From positions 2,418,001-2,482,000 of the forward strand of contig NC_079889.1 of assembly GCF_029227915.1 (NCBI RefSeq): a stretch of 64,000 nt of DNA, read 5' to 3'. The notes beneath the pieces were generated by a model, which was given only the letters and a program-made list of their open reading frames with translations, had not been told where the DNA came from and searched no databases. The position numbers were made by a program, and so were the translations under genes. The DNA comes from Hydractinia symbiolongicarpus. Its lineage: Eukaryota > Cnidaria > Hydrozoa > Anthoathecata > Hydractiniidae. How positions within the stretch are numbered: position 1 is the first letter of the stretch; the number at the start of each line of letters is the position of its first letter. This document shows positions 20,872 through 33,600 of this stretch, piece by piece.

Positions 20872-23800
20872 CTACTGTTGCTGCTGGCTTTCCTGAGCAG
20901 CCATAAGCAACTGTTGAACAGTCCGCTGTAGAAGCTCGTTCGAGATTGGGGCATTGTTGTCTGTTTCTAGGTGTATCGTAGTAACAATCTGAATATCAGA
21001 TTCATCTATTTGACTGGGGAGTGAGGTCACAATTTGTACATTCGTTTCTTCCTCTGGTTGCATTGGATCTTGTTGCATGGTTGTAGTTATAATTTGTACA
21101 TTTCCATTATCCATTGCTTGCTCGTCAACAGTTGTTTCGGAGGCATCTATTGGGTTCTCATTAGCGTTAGATTGTGCAATATCCTCTTGTGCTGCCAAAA
21201 TTAACTTTTGGATAATAGCTGCTTGCTCTTCCACTGTGTTTGTTTCTTGTGGTTCAACAGGAGGAGAAGGTTCAGCGGACACACCTTCCATGTCTGTTTC
21301 TCCACAAACAACAGGAGAGGCTAATGTTAACGGGAAATTTACTGCTGGAACAGGGTTGACTTTTACTTTAGCATTTTGGTCAGCAACATCGGCTTGGTCA
21401 GCAGGTGACCGAGGTGCTATCAGAATCTCACCCTCTTGCATTTCCACATCTTCATCTTCATCACCGTCCGATGAATTTTCTTTTCCAAAAAAATCTCGAT
21501 TTTGGTTAACGTTGTCGAAGTCCAGCACTTCACCTGAGTTCATTTGAACACGCATATGAACAAAATGATGCTCTTCAAGCGTCGCTGCAGTAAAACCATC
21601 AGCTTGACATATCTCGCACTTTAAATTACCACCTTCATTCTCGTCTTCGTGCAGTTTGATGTGTTTCAGCAGGTCAGTTTTGCTGGAATACTCTTTCCCA
21701 CATGTGTCACAGATATAATCTCTTTCTTTAAAATGAACACATCTAATGTGTTCTTGAAGCTTGGATGTCTTACCAAGAATCTTGTCACAGATTGGGCATT
21801 GGAAAGGATGTCGACCAGTGGTATGCCATTCCATATGAGCTCTTAGTAACCACTTTTCTAGAAACTTTTTATCACATAATTCACAAGAAAATTGTTTGTC
21901 AACAGAATGGCTTCTCTCATGTTTTAGCAAGTCTGTTTTGTGTCCAAAGGCCCGTTGGCATGTTTCACATTTGAAGCTCTTACGGTCTGTATGAAGCTTA
22001 GCATGCGAAGACAGCCTTTTCTTACTCTGAAATTTCTGATTACAAATAGAACACTCAACTGAAAAGCATGAAGTCGATTCTTGCAAATGTCTTTTTAAGT
22101 GTGTTAACCTATCATATGAAATGTAGCAGGTTTTACATACAAATTTGAGAAGTCTGCCACCGTTCGCTGCCTCTTGCTCATGGATGATCTGATGGCTTTT
22201 CAAATACTTCTCAAGCTTGAAACTTTTGTTGCATGTTTCGCATACAAATTGAGCTTCCTCTGTGTCCGTGGTTGAATTTTCATTTGTGTTTGAATCTAAA
22301 CAAAAACAAAAATCATATAATTAATAGAAGGGAAGAGTGTCCACTTCAAGGCATCAAAAATAAAAAAGCAGAAAATAAAACTGCTTTTAAGATCAAATCA
22401 GCATGACTATAGGCTTAAATTTAACTGTGTTTTTATCACCTACTTGTGCAGGTATTATCTTACTGTATATAGTTGTATACGCTCCTAAAAGTTGTTATAA
22501 TAACAACTTACCTTTTTTGTTATGGATTTCCATGTGAGCAATCAACTTGCTTCTCTTCAAGAAATATTTATCACATTCCTCACAATGATGAGGGTTGGTT
22601 CCATCATGAATCCTTTCATGCATTCGGCAGTCAGAGCGGTTCACAAATGACTTTGGGCATGTAGCACATGTATATTGGGATGAGCACTCCTTCGTATGTT
22701 GCTTATACTCGTCTGCAAGTTTGAAAAACTCTTTACATCGTCCACATTGGAACAAATTAATCAAATTATGAACATCTGATGCATGTTTATTAAGTGATTC
22801 TTGGTTGGGAAATCTCTGGTTGCAAATGCTGCAGGGAACATTTGGGTGCATTCTCTTTTTGTGATCAGTGAGATTTTTTTGGTAAATATAGGTTTTATCA
22901 CATAGATCACATGCATAGGGACGTTCTCCAGAATGACAAACAATGTGCTCCTTCAACTTTTGTTTTTTTTGAAATATTCTACTGCAATGTTCACACTTGA
23001 ACGTCCTTTGTTTGTTAGGATGGTTATCTGTCCAATGTTTTTTGTAATCCATATTGGTCAAGCAAATCACATCACACAGGCTACATAAAAGTGAGCTTAG
23101 TGCAGTGCTATCTCCACCTGAAGCGTTTGTCTCTACGCTGCTGCGAGTTACCCATTTCAAAGGTCTCCCCTTTCGTTTGGATCCTTGTTCAACTACAACT
23201 GGTATACCTAAATAAAAATATTTGAATTCCTTAACTGGACATTTATGTTTTTATTTTATGTCTATTTTTTAAAATAAAGATTTGGGTATACAAAAAATAT
23301 TACCAGGGAGACATGCTAGTAACAACTGAAAAATATGTGTGCAACATGCATACCAGTCTGACAACATAATTTCTTAAAAATTTGCACATATGATTTTAAG
23401 AAGTTTAAAACCTGGTAATTTGGGAAATATTTATGTTATAAAGCTTAATTGCCATGTTTTGATTATATCAGAAACGTTTTTCCCCCTCCTTCGTAAGGTG
23501 CATTCTTGCAAAATTTGTGTTTAGTGTATCTTAAGTTGTAAGGAGAACTAACAATTGATAACAATTTGTGCTTAAAACGCTCATTATAGTGTGAATATGA
23601 ACTTTGTAAACTTTTTTTTTATATTTGTGAGCTTCGATTCTTAAGATATTTAAGGTCAAAGTAATACTACGGTTGCCACCAAGACAGTGTTGATGAGACC
23701 TTTCTGCTTGGTAAAATACTAACTTGTGTCATTCACAGGGATGTTAACAAATGCATTCTGAATGAATGAAGCTTGACAATGCTAACAGGAAAAACTGTGT

Positions 23801-26800
23801 CTCCTTTGATTGTCCGAAAATATAATTTTATTTATCATATTTTTCCGTGGAATATTTTTTTACCTGTTTTCGCATGTCAAATTCTTGGAAATCATTTTTT
23901 CTAAGAGGATGTTTTTTGTACTAGATTTTAGCTTGTCTTAACGTTCATGTGGCTGAAGTGATACAAATCAACAAATATGTACGAAACAAGATAGCTTTGT
24001 TCAATAATGGCGACAAACGGTAATGTAATTATCTATTCTGGGGACAAAATTTGGACACAAAAAATGTAAGAATTTAAATTTTTTTTGCCATGTTATTTTT
24101 GTGAGATGTAAGAATTTTTCAATTTTTAAAAAAAACATAAGTAGTTCGTTAGTTCTCCTTTAATTTTCTTATTGAAATGCAATTTGTCATTATGTTACCT
24201 TTAATTTTAAAAAAGAAATCAGGAGACTGAGCTAGAATTTTTAAGATTTGTTCAATAATATTAACTGTTAATGATTCTTTCTTACACATAAAAACATTGA
24301 TTCTGATGCAAAAAGAAAAAAAGGAAATATTTAAAGTAACCGCTGGCAGAAAAAATAAAATTTAGCCTTCTTTATGTAATTGAGTTTACTCCTAAATGGC
24401 ATGGCTTAATGTTGTGCTTTCACTCCTGGAGTTTTGTTAATTATACAATTTTAATTTCAGAAATATTTTATGCAAGCAAAAAGCAGAGTTAGATGCTTTT
24501 AATTAACCTGGCAGCCAAAAGTCTGGTGGTCAAAGTCAATTTGGGTGGTCTATATTTTCAGCAGTGTAGAAAACACATCACAGATAGACCGCCATGGAAA
24601 ACTGAGCCTAAAAAGAGAAAGATAATTAACATTCTGCAGTGGTATACATACTCAATTCATCCTTCACAACTGCCATCATATCTTGATCTGAAACACAATC
24701 TTTACTGTCCACATCATCTCCTGGAGGATTTGAAATATCCAATATCTCTGTGTCTTCAATGTCTGATTCTACCCTTCGCAACACTATCACATTAGCATCA
24801 TTGTCATTGACTGTCTTTTTGCTTTTGGTTGGAAAGGATGATTTTGATACATTTTCTTTACCCTATAAATTTAATTTAAAACACTGACAAAAATTTCTGA
24901 AAAAACAACTGTTTTACACAATAAATAAAATATTTTTACATTATTTTCCCAGTATTCATCGACCAAATGTTTATAATGTTCATGAAACGTCTCCTGGGTT
25001 TTCCAAGCAGTTTTGGTCCAACTGATTTTATAGACATATTTTTCATTCTAAAGAAAAATTAACAGTATTGAGTAGCATCACACTTTAGTAACAGATAACA
25101 ATCTCATAAATTAAAAACATTTCTTTAAGATTTATTTTTTATTATTTTGTTTTATTAAGTTATGTTAACGTTTTACTAAGAATTGCCTTGGTCCAAGCTC
25201 AACTGAATAATCTCTGTAAAAATTCATAATAGCTACCACCATTAGAAAATGGTCTATAATGACTTTGCCGCCTGACATAATGTTGTGATTTTGGATCTAG
25301 AGCAATAGACATCCATGTATGCAAAAAAATATACAGTCAAAAAGAACAAACCACAACAATCAATGGTACCAATTGAAAAAAGCGCAAGATTCCCACTTCT
25401 GGACTAAAAATTATGCCAGAATTGGCTCTAAATTATTAAAACATATAAAAAATTCCTAAAAAATATATACAGTATTCAAAGTAAGGTGTCACGAATGAAG
25501 ATTCGCAAGCCATTTATTTCTTTCACATAATAAATTTACCTACTACCTTATTGCATGAAATTACTAAGTCAAGAAATTAACGCAAATTAAATTAACAGTC
25601 ATGAAACTAACACGGTTTAATGAAATTATTTTGAAAAAGGCACTTAAATAACGTGAGTGGTTGTTTTCAAAAAATGCATTTAATTAATGCGAATTTGAGT
25701 ATATGAAAATCACACAAAGCAAAATTACAGCAGCAGTGGAATCCCGAGCGTTGAAGTGATTTCCTCTTTACAAGGTGGTTTGGAAGTCAAAAAGTTTTTG
25801 TTGTTTGGAAAGACAATGTTAAAAATTTAAAAATTTTGGATGAAAAAGTGCTTTCAGTTATATTTTCAATTGGATCAGAGTATGAAGATTATACAAAAGC
25901 TGAAATTAAGTTAACCAAATTTTGAATGACTCGTAAATTTTATGGAAAAAGGTAACCATAAAATTTGATTTTTGGTTTTTATACTTTTCCTTATTATTGC
26001 ATAATATGCAACAAAAGTGTAACTTTACATGCATGTAAGTTTTGCACAGTCACATAACGATTTAATTGAATCTTTTGTTGTCACCTTATATGCATGCTAC
26101 TGCTTAAAAGCGCTAACACGTTATTAATAATCAATTACTTCAACTGTCACACCAAAAGAAGAATGGAAAATATGAAAGTAGTAGAAAAATCAGTTGAAAT
26201 GTGTAAACACTGCTTTTATGAACCCTAAATGAAACGTAAAAAGCAATAAAAACAACTATTTTTGATTTATTTCTATTTTTAAAACGAATTTTAGCCTGTT
26301 GAAACTTTTTATACAAAATACAAATCTAGCTTCATAAAATTTCAGATCACTTAAAAGATAACAATCATTGTAGTCTAAAATACAATGATCTAATTAGTAC
26401 TAGCGAAACCAACTAAACAAAACTGGCAAAGCCGTAGAACAAAAATAGCAGTTTCAAATGCTCTATTCTTTCTATAACATAAAACGGCCATTATGTGCGC
26501 GCAATCATTTTTTTTTAATTTACTTTATAGAGCCCCTAATTGGTGAAGGTAACAAACACATTACTTCATTGTAGGAAGTGACATATAGCAAGATTACATT
26601 ACAAACACTAAACGAAGAGAGTCGTACCACATTGCATTCACTACGATGGTCTACTATTTTGTTTGCAGTGTCAATCTGCCCCCTAACGTGATCCCAGACA
26701 ATGTTTTCACCATGGGTTATATATCTCCTTACTGGTTGTAAAACCAGGGGTTTATTTCCTTTTGCAGTCAAATCCATTTTTGTACATGTTTTTCTAACAA

Positions 26801-29670
26801 ATAAAGTTTGAAAAGTTTTTTTTACTGAAAAACCCAAATGTTTGCATTATATTAAAAATAAAACATGTCTGTTTGCAATGCCAAAACATACTTTGCATAC
26901 GATGATTGCAGAACATTATTCTCTTTCAAGAAAGGAAAAAGAGATTTTTATAAAAAAAATAATATAATATGGTATATGTATATGTAAAATAGCTTTGCAG
27001 ATAAACATTGCAATTTTAAGAGTGATATGTAGGTTGGATAGCATTAGAATTCTCTGCAAGCCTTATAGGTTCATTTTGTTGTCTTCAGCAATTTTTAAGC
27101 TTTATGATTCTTGTTGTTTAGAACTGAAAACTGCAATTATTATTGTTAAAAAATAATAAAGTTTGTTTCTATACATAAATCAGCGTTGTATTTAAACAAC
27201 ACTGTATTTTGTTCTAAAACCATCAAAACACGATTTTTCAGGGTCGATAGGTTGATTGGTGTGAAATTCTGTTAACAATAAATAGATTTAAGTTCACAGT
27301 TTCAGTTAACTATTTTAACAATTGTTTAAATAAATCTTTCTTTTGTTACAATGCTCTTATTGAGAATTGAAAAAGGGAGTAAACTGTATTAATTAAGAAG
27401 GCCCTTACCGTGAAGGTGTATTGAAACGCACATTCTTACTAAAGCGAAGACATTTATTGGAATGCACATTCCTACTACTAACGGCTTGCCCCCAGTTGAA
27501 GCAAAAGATTACTTACTCGATTTAGGCATATCTTAATTGAAAAGTTGCAGAACTATATTCTGCAGCCTTTTTTAGATAAAACCATGTTCGTAAAAAAGGA
27601 GCTATATATATAATATAACATAGCTCATGTGTTCTTAAATCAAAAACACTTTATATACATATCTTAAAATAATAATAAAAAAAATATATTTGCTTCATTG
27701 AATATAGTTTTGATAGAATGTTTTTAGCTAAAAAGTTGTTGGGACTATGCAACACAGAGGGCCGATGGGCGGAGAATAAAATAGAATATATTTACTTCAC
27801 AGCTGTTTCACTACAGGACCGCAGACAAAATCAAAATAGCTTCTACAATTTTTTTTTTTTGAAATTTTGTATTTTTGTTATTTTTTAAGTTATTGTAACT
27901 TTTTTTGTATTATTTTAATTTTACTGAAATAAAAAGTATCAGAGCGACCTACTTCCTTAAATATATAAATATGTTATACATGTGTGTTATGACTTTCGAG
28001 TTATTTTGTCAAACAAAATTAAAAAATACATTATTTTTGGTTAAAGTATACCATCTTTTTAACCTTGTGCCAACACAGCGCTATTAGCTACGGACACCAC
28101 TTAAATTTTAAGTTTGAGTCTTCCTTAGGCACTAAAAAAAGAAGAAAAAGTTGCCAAAAAGGTGCACAGCAATTTGATGTAGTGTGATCCCTTTTCTGTT
28201 CAATTAAATAAGTATCTTAACTTCTAAGCAAGTCACAGTGATGACAAAATGTTCTGTTAGGTATGGTTTTTCCCCAAAAATTACAGTGGCCTGGTGTGGA
28301 CTTTTGACTTGATTGCTTGACACGAGAACCCTAGCTCAAAACGGGAATTAAATTGAAATAATGGGATAAGCGAGACAACAGTGTCTTAGCAATTATGAAG
28401 CTAGCTAAAGGTTGCCAGAGCAGGAGATAAGGGACGAAACAGTTAACTACTTTATTTTTTTGCTTTTAGAGCACTCTTGATTGTGAGAAATTGCTCTGTC
28501 TGCTAATTGTAATCCTTTTTAATCTTGTTTCTCCTGTTTTATATTTTCTGTAAAGAGTAATTTTTAGGTCCTACAGTTTTGCATTTTGCATTGTGTTCTG
28601 TTAAGTAGCTTTATTTAATAGATTCTCACATTTGACCAAAAAATAACCCTTTCAGACAATTTCGGACAGACTAATATTTTATCTACATTATCTTTTATAG
28701 ACTCAGAATCCAAAGTATTGTTTTTTATATAGTTATTAATCAAACTTGAAGCACACATTGAGGCCTTATATGCCGTTTTTCACATATTTCGTACATTTAG
28801 CCAAAAAAACTAACCCTTTAGACAATTTGGGACGGCAATAAAATTAAGTAATTTTTATACCAGATATTTAACCTAACCTGTCGACCATAAAAAACATTTA
28901 TTCCAGAGATATTGTGGAAGACATTCATCTAAATAATATTTTTAAAGCACATTTTTAGACATTTTGGTCTAAATTTACCAATTTCGGACAGGTGTCCATT
29001 TCTTTTAATAATATGGACAATTTTTCTGAGATTATTATTCCTTTTACAGAATATAAAATTTTTATTTTGTTCTTGAGATATCCTTTTTTAACTGAGAGCA
29101 TAAATTTAATTATTTTTTTCGTAAGTCCGCTACGAAACAGTCACAACCTCACACAATACAATTATACAATACACTCAATCATAGTGCTGTGTTTTTCCTA
29201 CGCACGCAGAAATGGAGGGAACTTTTTGGCTTAGTTTGTTGACATTTTTACCTCCATTTCTGCGTTCAAATCGGGCATTACCTGTAAGCACTTAGATTAC
29301 GTGAGCAAGTAAATAATGGGACTGTTATTCCATGTATGAGCAGCAAAAAACGAAGTTTATAACCTAATTCGGAGAGACAAATCTTGTAAATAAAAAATTG
29401 TAGCTTATTTGGACTATCATAGCCTAGTGTGCAGTTGCCTGATCAACTCACTGTCAACTCAACTGCTCTTCTAGATTTGGAAAAAATGTACATAAGTTGC
29501 AAGCCAATTGTTAAATAATTTTAGTAAATGTAGCAGCATCATAAACTATAGGAAAATACCTCATCTTTTTTTGAGTCGACAATTTTAATCTCATATTCTC
29601 CATCAGGCAAAGCCAGCTCTTTCTTCTCAAGTTCTCCTTCACAAGAAGTCACAGACATATCTGCCGCCAT
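20872..29670 (-). CDS. C2H2 zinc-finger protein, ~15 fingers
   Basis: Five exons with consistent phases: 29670-29560, 25047-24940, 24862-24652, 23207-22512, 22295-20872, giving 849 aa. The start MAADMSVTSCEGELEKKELA lies in the only upstream ATG exon seen. Exon 2 is rich in W, Y and H (YVYKISWTKTAWKTQETFHE). Exon 3 is acidic. Exon 4 begins with an AT-hook-like KRKGRPLK and then about seven C2H2 units, and exon 5 adds about eight. Linkers are often not the TGEKP type, and several fingers are degenerate (CGRCKEFF ends HTKEC). The tail (about residues 620-849) is acidic and Q-rich, with a thrice-repeated VQIVT-like motif and a repeated LxxAAQE helix. Probably a nuclear sequence-specific regulator; I cannot assign an orthologue. 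Confidence 0.88.
25048..29559. other. Large intron 1 of the zinc-finger gene
   Basis: 4.5 kb, mostly AT-rich without recognised genes. A 105-codon frame at 26837-26520 on the minus strand has no recognisable family. A perfect 15-bp inverted repeat ACGCAGAAATGGAGG lies at 29204-29218 and 29251-29265 (32-nt loop). Around 28620-28990 there are diverged copies of a phrase containing ACCCTTTAGACAATTTGGGAC. The first exon is immediately followed by the intron donor GTATTTT at 29559. Confidence 0.5.
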
Positions 29671-30639
29671 TTTTTATCTGCACGGTGAATGAAAGTAGAT
29701 AAATATAAACCCGCGCCCCCGAGTCTTGTTAGCTCGTTCCAAACCTTTTAAGATTCGAATTTCGGTGAAATCCACGATACGATTTTTATCTGAACTCCTT
29801 CTCGGGTCTTTTTTTTTAATACTTGAACTTATTCTTTAACCAGAAATTTAAATCTAATTCAATTTTTCTCTTTATGCTATAAGCCTTTGTAATAATAGAA
29901 ACTTCAATTTGCCTGAGACCATTCGAGGGAGGATACCTGCCTCTCTTTCCTGCTCTCGTATTTCATATCTGTCCTGCATTTTGTTTTTTTTAATGCACAT
30001 GTCTCGCCCTTTCTCTTGTCAAAAACATCAAAAAGGGGAAAATGATGAGTTTACTAGCCTAAATATTACTCTCGTTCCCATGGATTTTTGTCTTTTCTGT
30101 AGCTCAAACAGGAGCTTTTAGTCTTTTGAAATATCTTTTGGCTAGATTATCACATAATACAATACTACTACTGCGTATTCGTATTACATCAATGTATTTT
30201 CATCGAATTTAGAACTCAAAAGCAAACATTTGAATTTAGATGAACATTTTTAATCTATTTTTAAAGCGTTTTACTGCTTCCCCGGTTTTGCGCAAGATAC
30301 TGGAAATGAGGTTGGTATATTCTGTGTTTATCGTTGTAGTAGTTACCTTGATATTTATTTCTGTTGATTAATTTTTCAGCTCATTATTTCATTAAAACTA
30401 AAATATCAGACATCAACCGTTCACTTACTTTACAAAAACACATATTTGTATGAAAATCTGATTTTTATTGCAGTATAAAATGTACAATCTGTTCTATATA
30501 CAGTGAATATTCTACGGCGTGGCACTGGATGTGAACACAGAGCCTCGTAATGAAGTTGAGTCTAACGCAATATTGCTGTTTTTTTCATTCTGTTCTGTAT
30601 TTTGATCCCATCGAATTTTTGTCGCTTTTGTTCAAGCCT
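29671..30639. other. Intergenic between zinc-finger start and VPS18 stop
   Basis: About 970 bp. It must contain the zinc-finger promoter (next to 29680-29760, locally GC-richer with CCCGCGCCCCCGAG) and the VPS18 3' UTR. No further gene recognised. Confidence 0.5.
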
Positions 30640-33600
30640 TCACTTCCAGCTGAGAAGTATGGCTTCAAAATCAACATCTTTAATGAACGGCTTATCAAGA
30701 CATCTGAAAGAACAAACGTAAGAAAACTTTATTTTTTCCTTGCATCCATGTAGTAGCATACTTTTTTTGTTATTATTCAAAAATACATGTAATTTGTAAA
30801 TATTTGAAGACTTTTATTTTTTGTAACCTAAAACAAAAAGTACTTCAAATAAAGTATTTTGAGGGTCATCTTAAGAGGGTTTGAAATTTAATTTTTTTCG
30901 CACATAATCATGGTAGGCAACATTATGGGGCCCTTCACTTTGAAAACCGTGTTGCGTGCTCCAGTATTCTATCGACAACAACGACGTTCCCTTAAGTTAA
31001 AGCAGAGGCAATGTTGTCAACAATTTAAAGGATATTCCAGAATAAAACGTAAAAAGTGAACAATTTCTAGAAGAATCAAGTTTTGTAAAATAATAATTGT
31101 AATTGAAAAGAAAGAAAAGAATTGTATAACTTATCGTTTGGCTTATAAGCGTATCCTTCAAGAATGGGAAAATTTGCACCCAATTAGTCACCAAAATATA
31201 TCCACCGCAAAATACGCGGAAGATTGAAATCAGGCTGGGATATGCTTATGCGAAAAGGATTATTCTTACTGAGAAAAATTAAAAACTTGCACAAGGCAAG
31301 TTCATACAGTATTGTGGGCGCCTTGACTTATTATAGAAGAACACTCAGAACGGCTAAAAATGGTCACGTTTTTTTACTTCCGACGGATTATATCCAATAA
31401 CAAGTCAATTATATAGTCATATGTTTACTGATCGAATGTAGGCTGTCAATTTAATACATAGCGGAAAATTTTTAATGAATGTTTCAAATATTTGAATCTA
31501 AAAAAGATGAACATACGAGTTTTACCTAATCATCGCATCTCCACAATATAAACATTCACCAGCTACCAGCTCGTCAAGATCGTCCTATGTACAGAGAAAT
31601 TAAGAAGTATATACATATATCAACACATTTTATTTCGATTTCAAAAAAATATTCAGTGTAAGATGTGACGCAGAAAATAACAGGAGTTACAATAGAAGGC
31701 GGGCTAGTGGCCTTACAAATGAGGATAAAATATCAGGGTTGTCACTCTTTTTACAGAATCAAATTGGAGAGATTTAAGGGCTAAGCCTTTAAGAAGTTGA
31801 CGTTTCAGATTTGATGGAATATTTGGAGATTTGGAGAAAATATGCGGAGATTAAAAATATTTGAGGTGATTTTAAAAGTGACGTCGCGAGTAAAAAACAT
31901 ATTTCTGTACCCATGTATCACTTCTAGACATTTTAAAAATACAAACATGACGACCCATATAATTTTGTAAAAAGAAAATTGAGGATATTTCAGGAGAAAG
32001 TTGTTAAAGTCTACATTTAGAGGAGATTTGAGGACTTTTTAAAGAAGTTTTGAATTGAGGAGTTCTGAGGAGGAATCAAACTTTATTTAGATGGGTTGAG
32101 GGGAGAAAGGGGATTAGGAAAATGCCCCCCCCCCCCCTACCTGCCCTCAGCAAATTTTCTGCCTATTAACATACATTCAATCATACCCTTATACTTTGCA
32201 ACACCTCTTTGGTTTCGATATAATGGACGTCCTTTCACGCTAGACTACATTACTGGCAAGATTTACAATATTCAAGCGTTATCCTGTCAGACGTTATGGA
32301 GCGTTTGGAGGCCATGAAAAACCAAATTGAATAGGGTAAGAAAAAAAAACTTTCTCACCTGCAATTTTTCTCGTGCTTGTGCGGTCGTGGATACATTAGA
32401 TGATAATCGATTGAGTACATCTTCTAGCTTCACACTACAGAAAAGAAATGCAATTTAAAGTTCTTGTATTGCTACTTTGCAAACCTCATATGTTCCCATT
32501 TTTCATGCCGTGTTTTGATTCTAACCTACCTTGAGTAATGACAGAAACAAACAAACAAATAAATGAGAAGACACCAAAACAAAGAAACAAACAAAACAAA
32601 CAACAAACCGTTGTCTTTCTTTTAACTCTTCTTTTACCTAAACGAATAAAAATATGATCTATTTACACACGTAAACCCATAAATATTTTGACAAAGATTC
32701 GAGTACATATGGTGACATTAAAATTACCCACTAAGAAAGTATGGTAGGTCTCACCTTTGTGATTAAACAATCCGAATGAAACACGTGCGTACATGGAAAA
32801 TAGTAGAAGGAACGTGTGACCAAGGGATAATAACAAACAGCACATTTTTCTTGAGCTTCTATGGAGCCGTATCTACAAAGTAACATGAATTTTTCATGGT
32901 AAACGATGTTGGTATAAGAAATTTTTAAAAGCACATGGAGCGCCTTTTAAACAAGAACTTGTATGGAACGCCAAAATGAAGGAACATGTATAAGAGTTTG
33001 TTTAACATTTCACACCTGCATATATAAGCAGTTCACCTATAATTGCACAGTCGCTCGATAAAAAACAAAATTTACCTGCTTCGTATATCGTGAATTTCTG
33101 CACGAACCACTTTCGCGCTTTCTGTTGCGTCCTAAAACATAAAAAACATATTCTTAGGTGAAAGTCTTGATGATTTTGATGGGTAAATTTTTTTAGATAA
33201 ATTTTAAAACTTCAGGGACACTCTTATAGCAAGCATAAACCAAAAAAACGTCTTGTTACATCTTATCATGAGCAACCACGGAATACAAACAAATTGGCGA
33301 AGAGTAAAAAAAAAAAGAATTTATTTTATTACAAAATTCTTTTATCAGACTAGTTACCTGCATAGCCATCTTGAGTTCATCTATGTGTCGGTTGTATTCT
33401 TGTAAAGATTCACAAATAGCTTCCTAAAATTTTAATAAAAGTTACATCGTTACTATAATCAATACACTTAGTAATTTTACTGTCTCTCTGTCGCTGTCTT
33501 TATTTTACCCGGGGTAAGTACAGTGTTTCACTCCCTCACAGGTGTTTTCTAGGGCAGAATTAGGAGTGCTACATACAGGGAATGAAATGCATATTCCATA

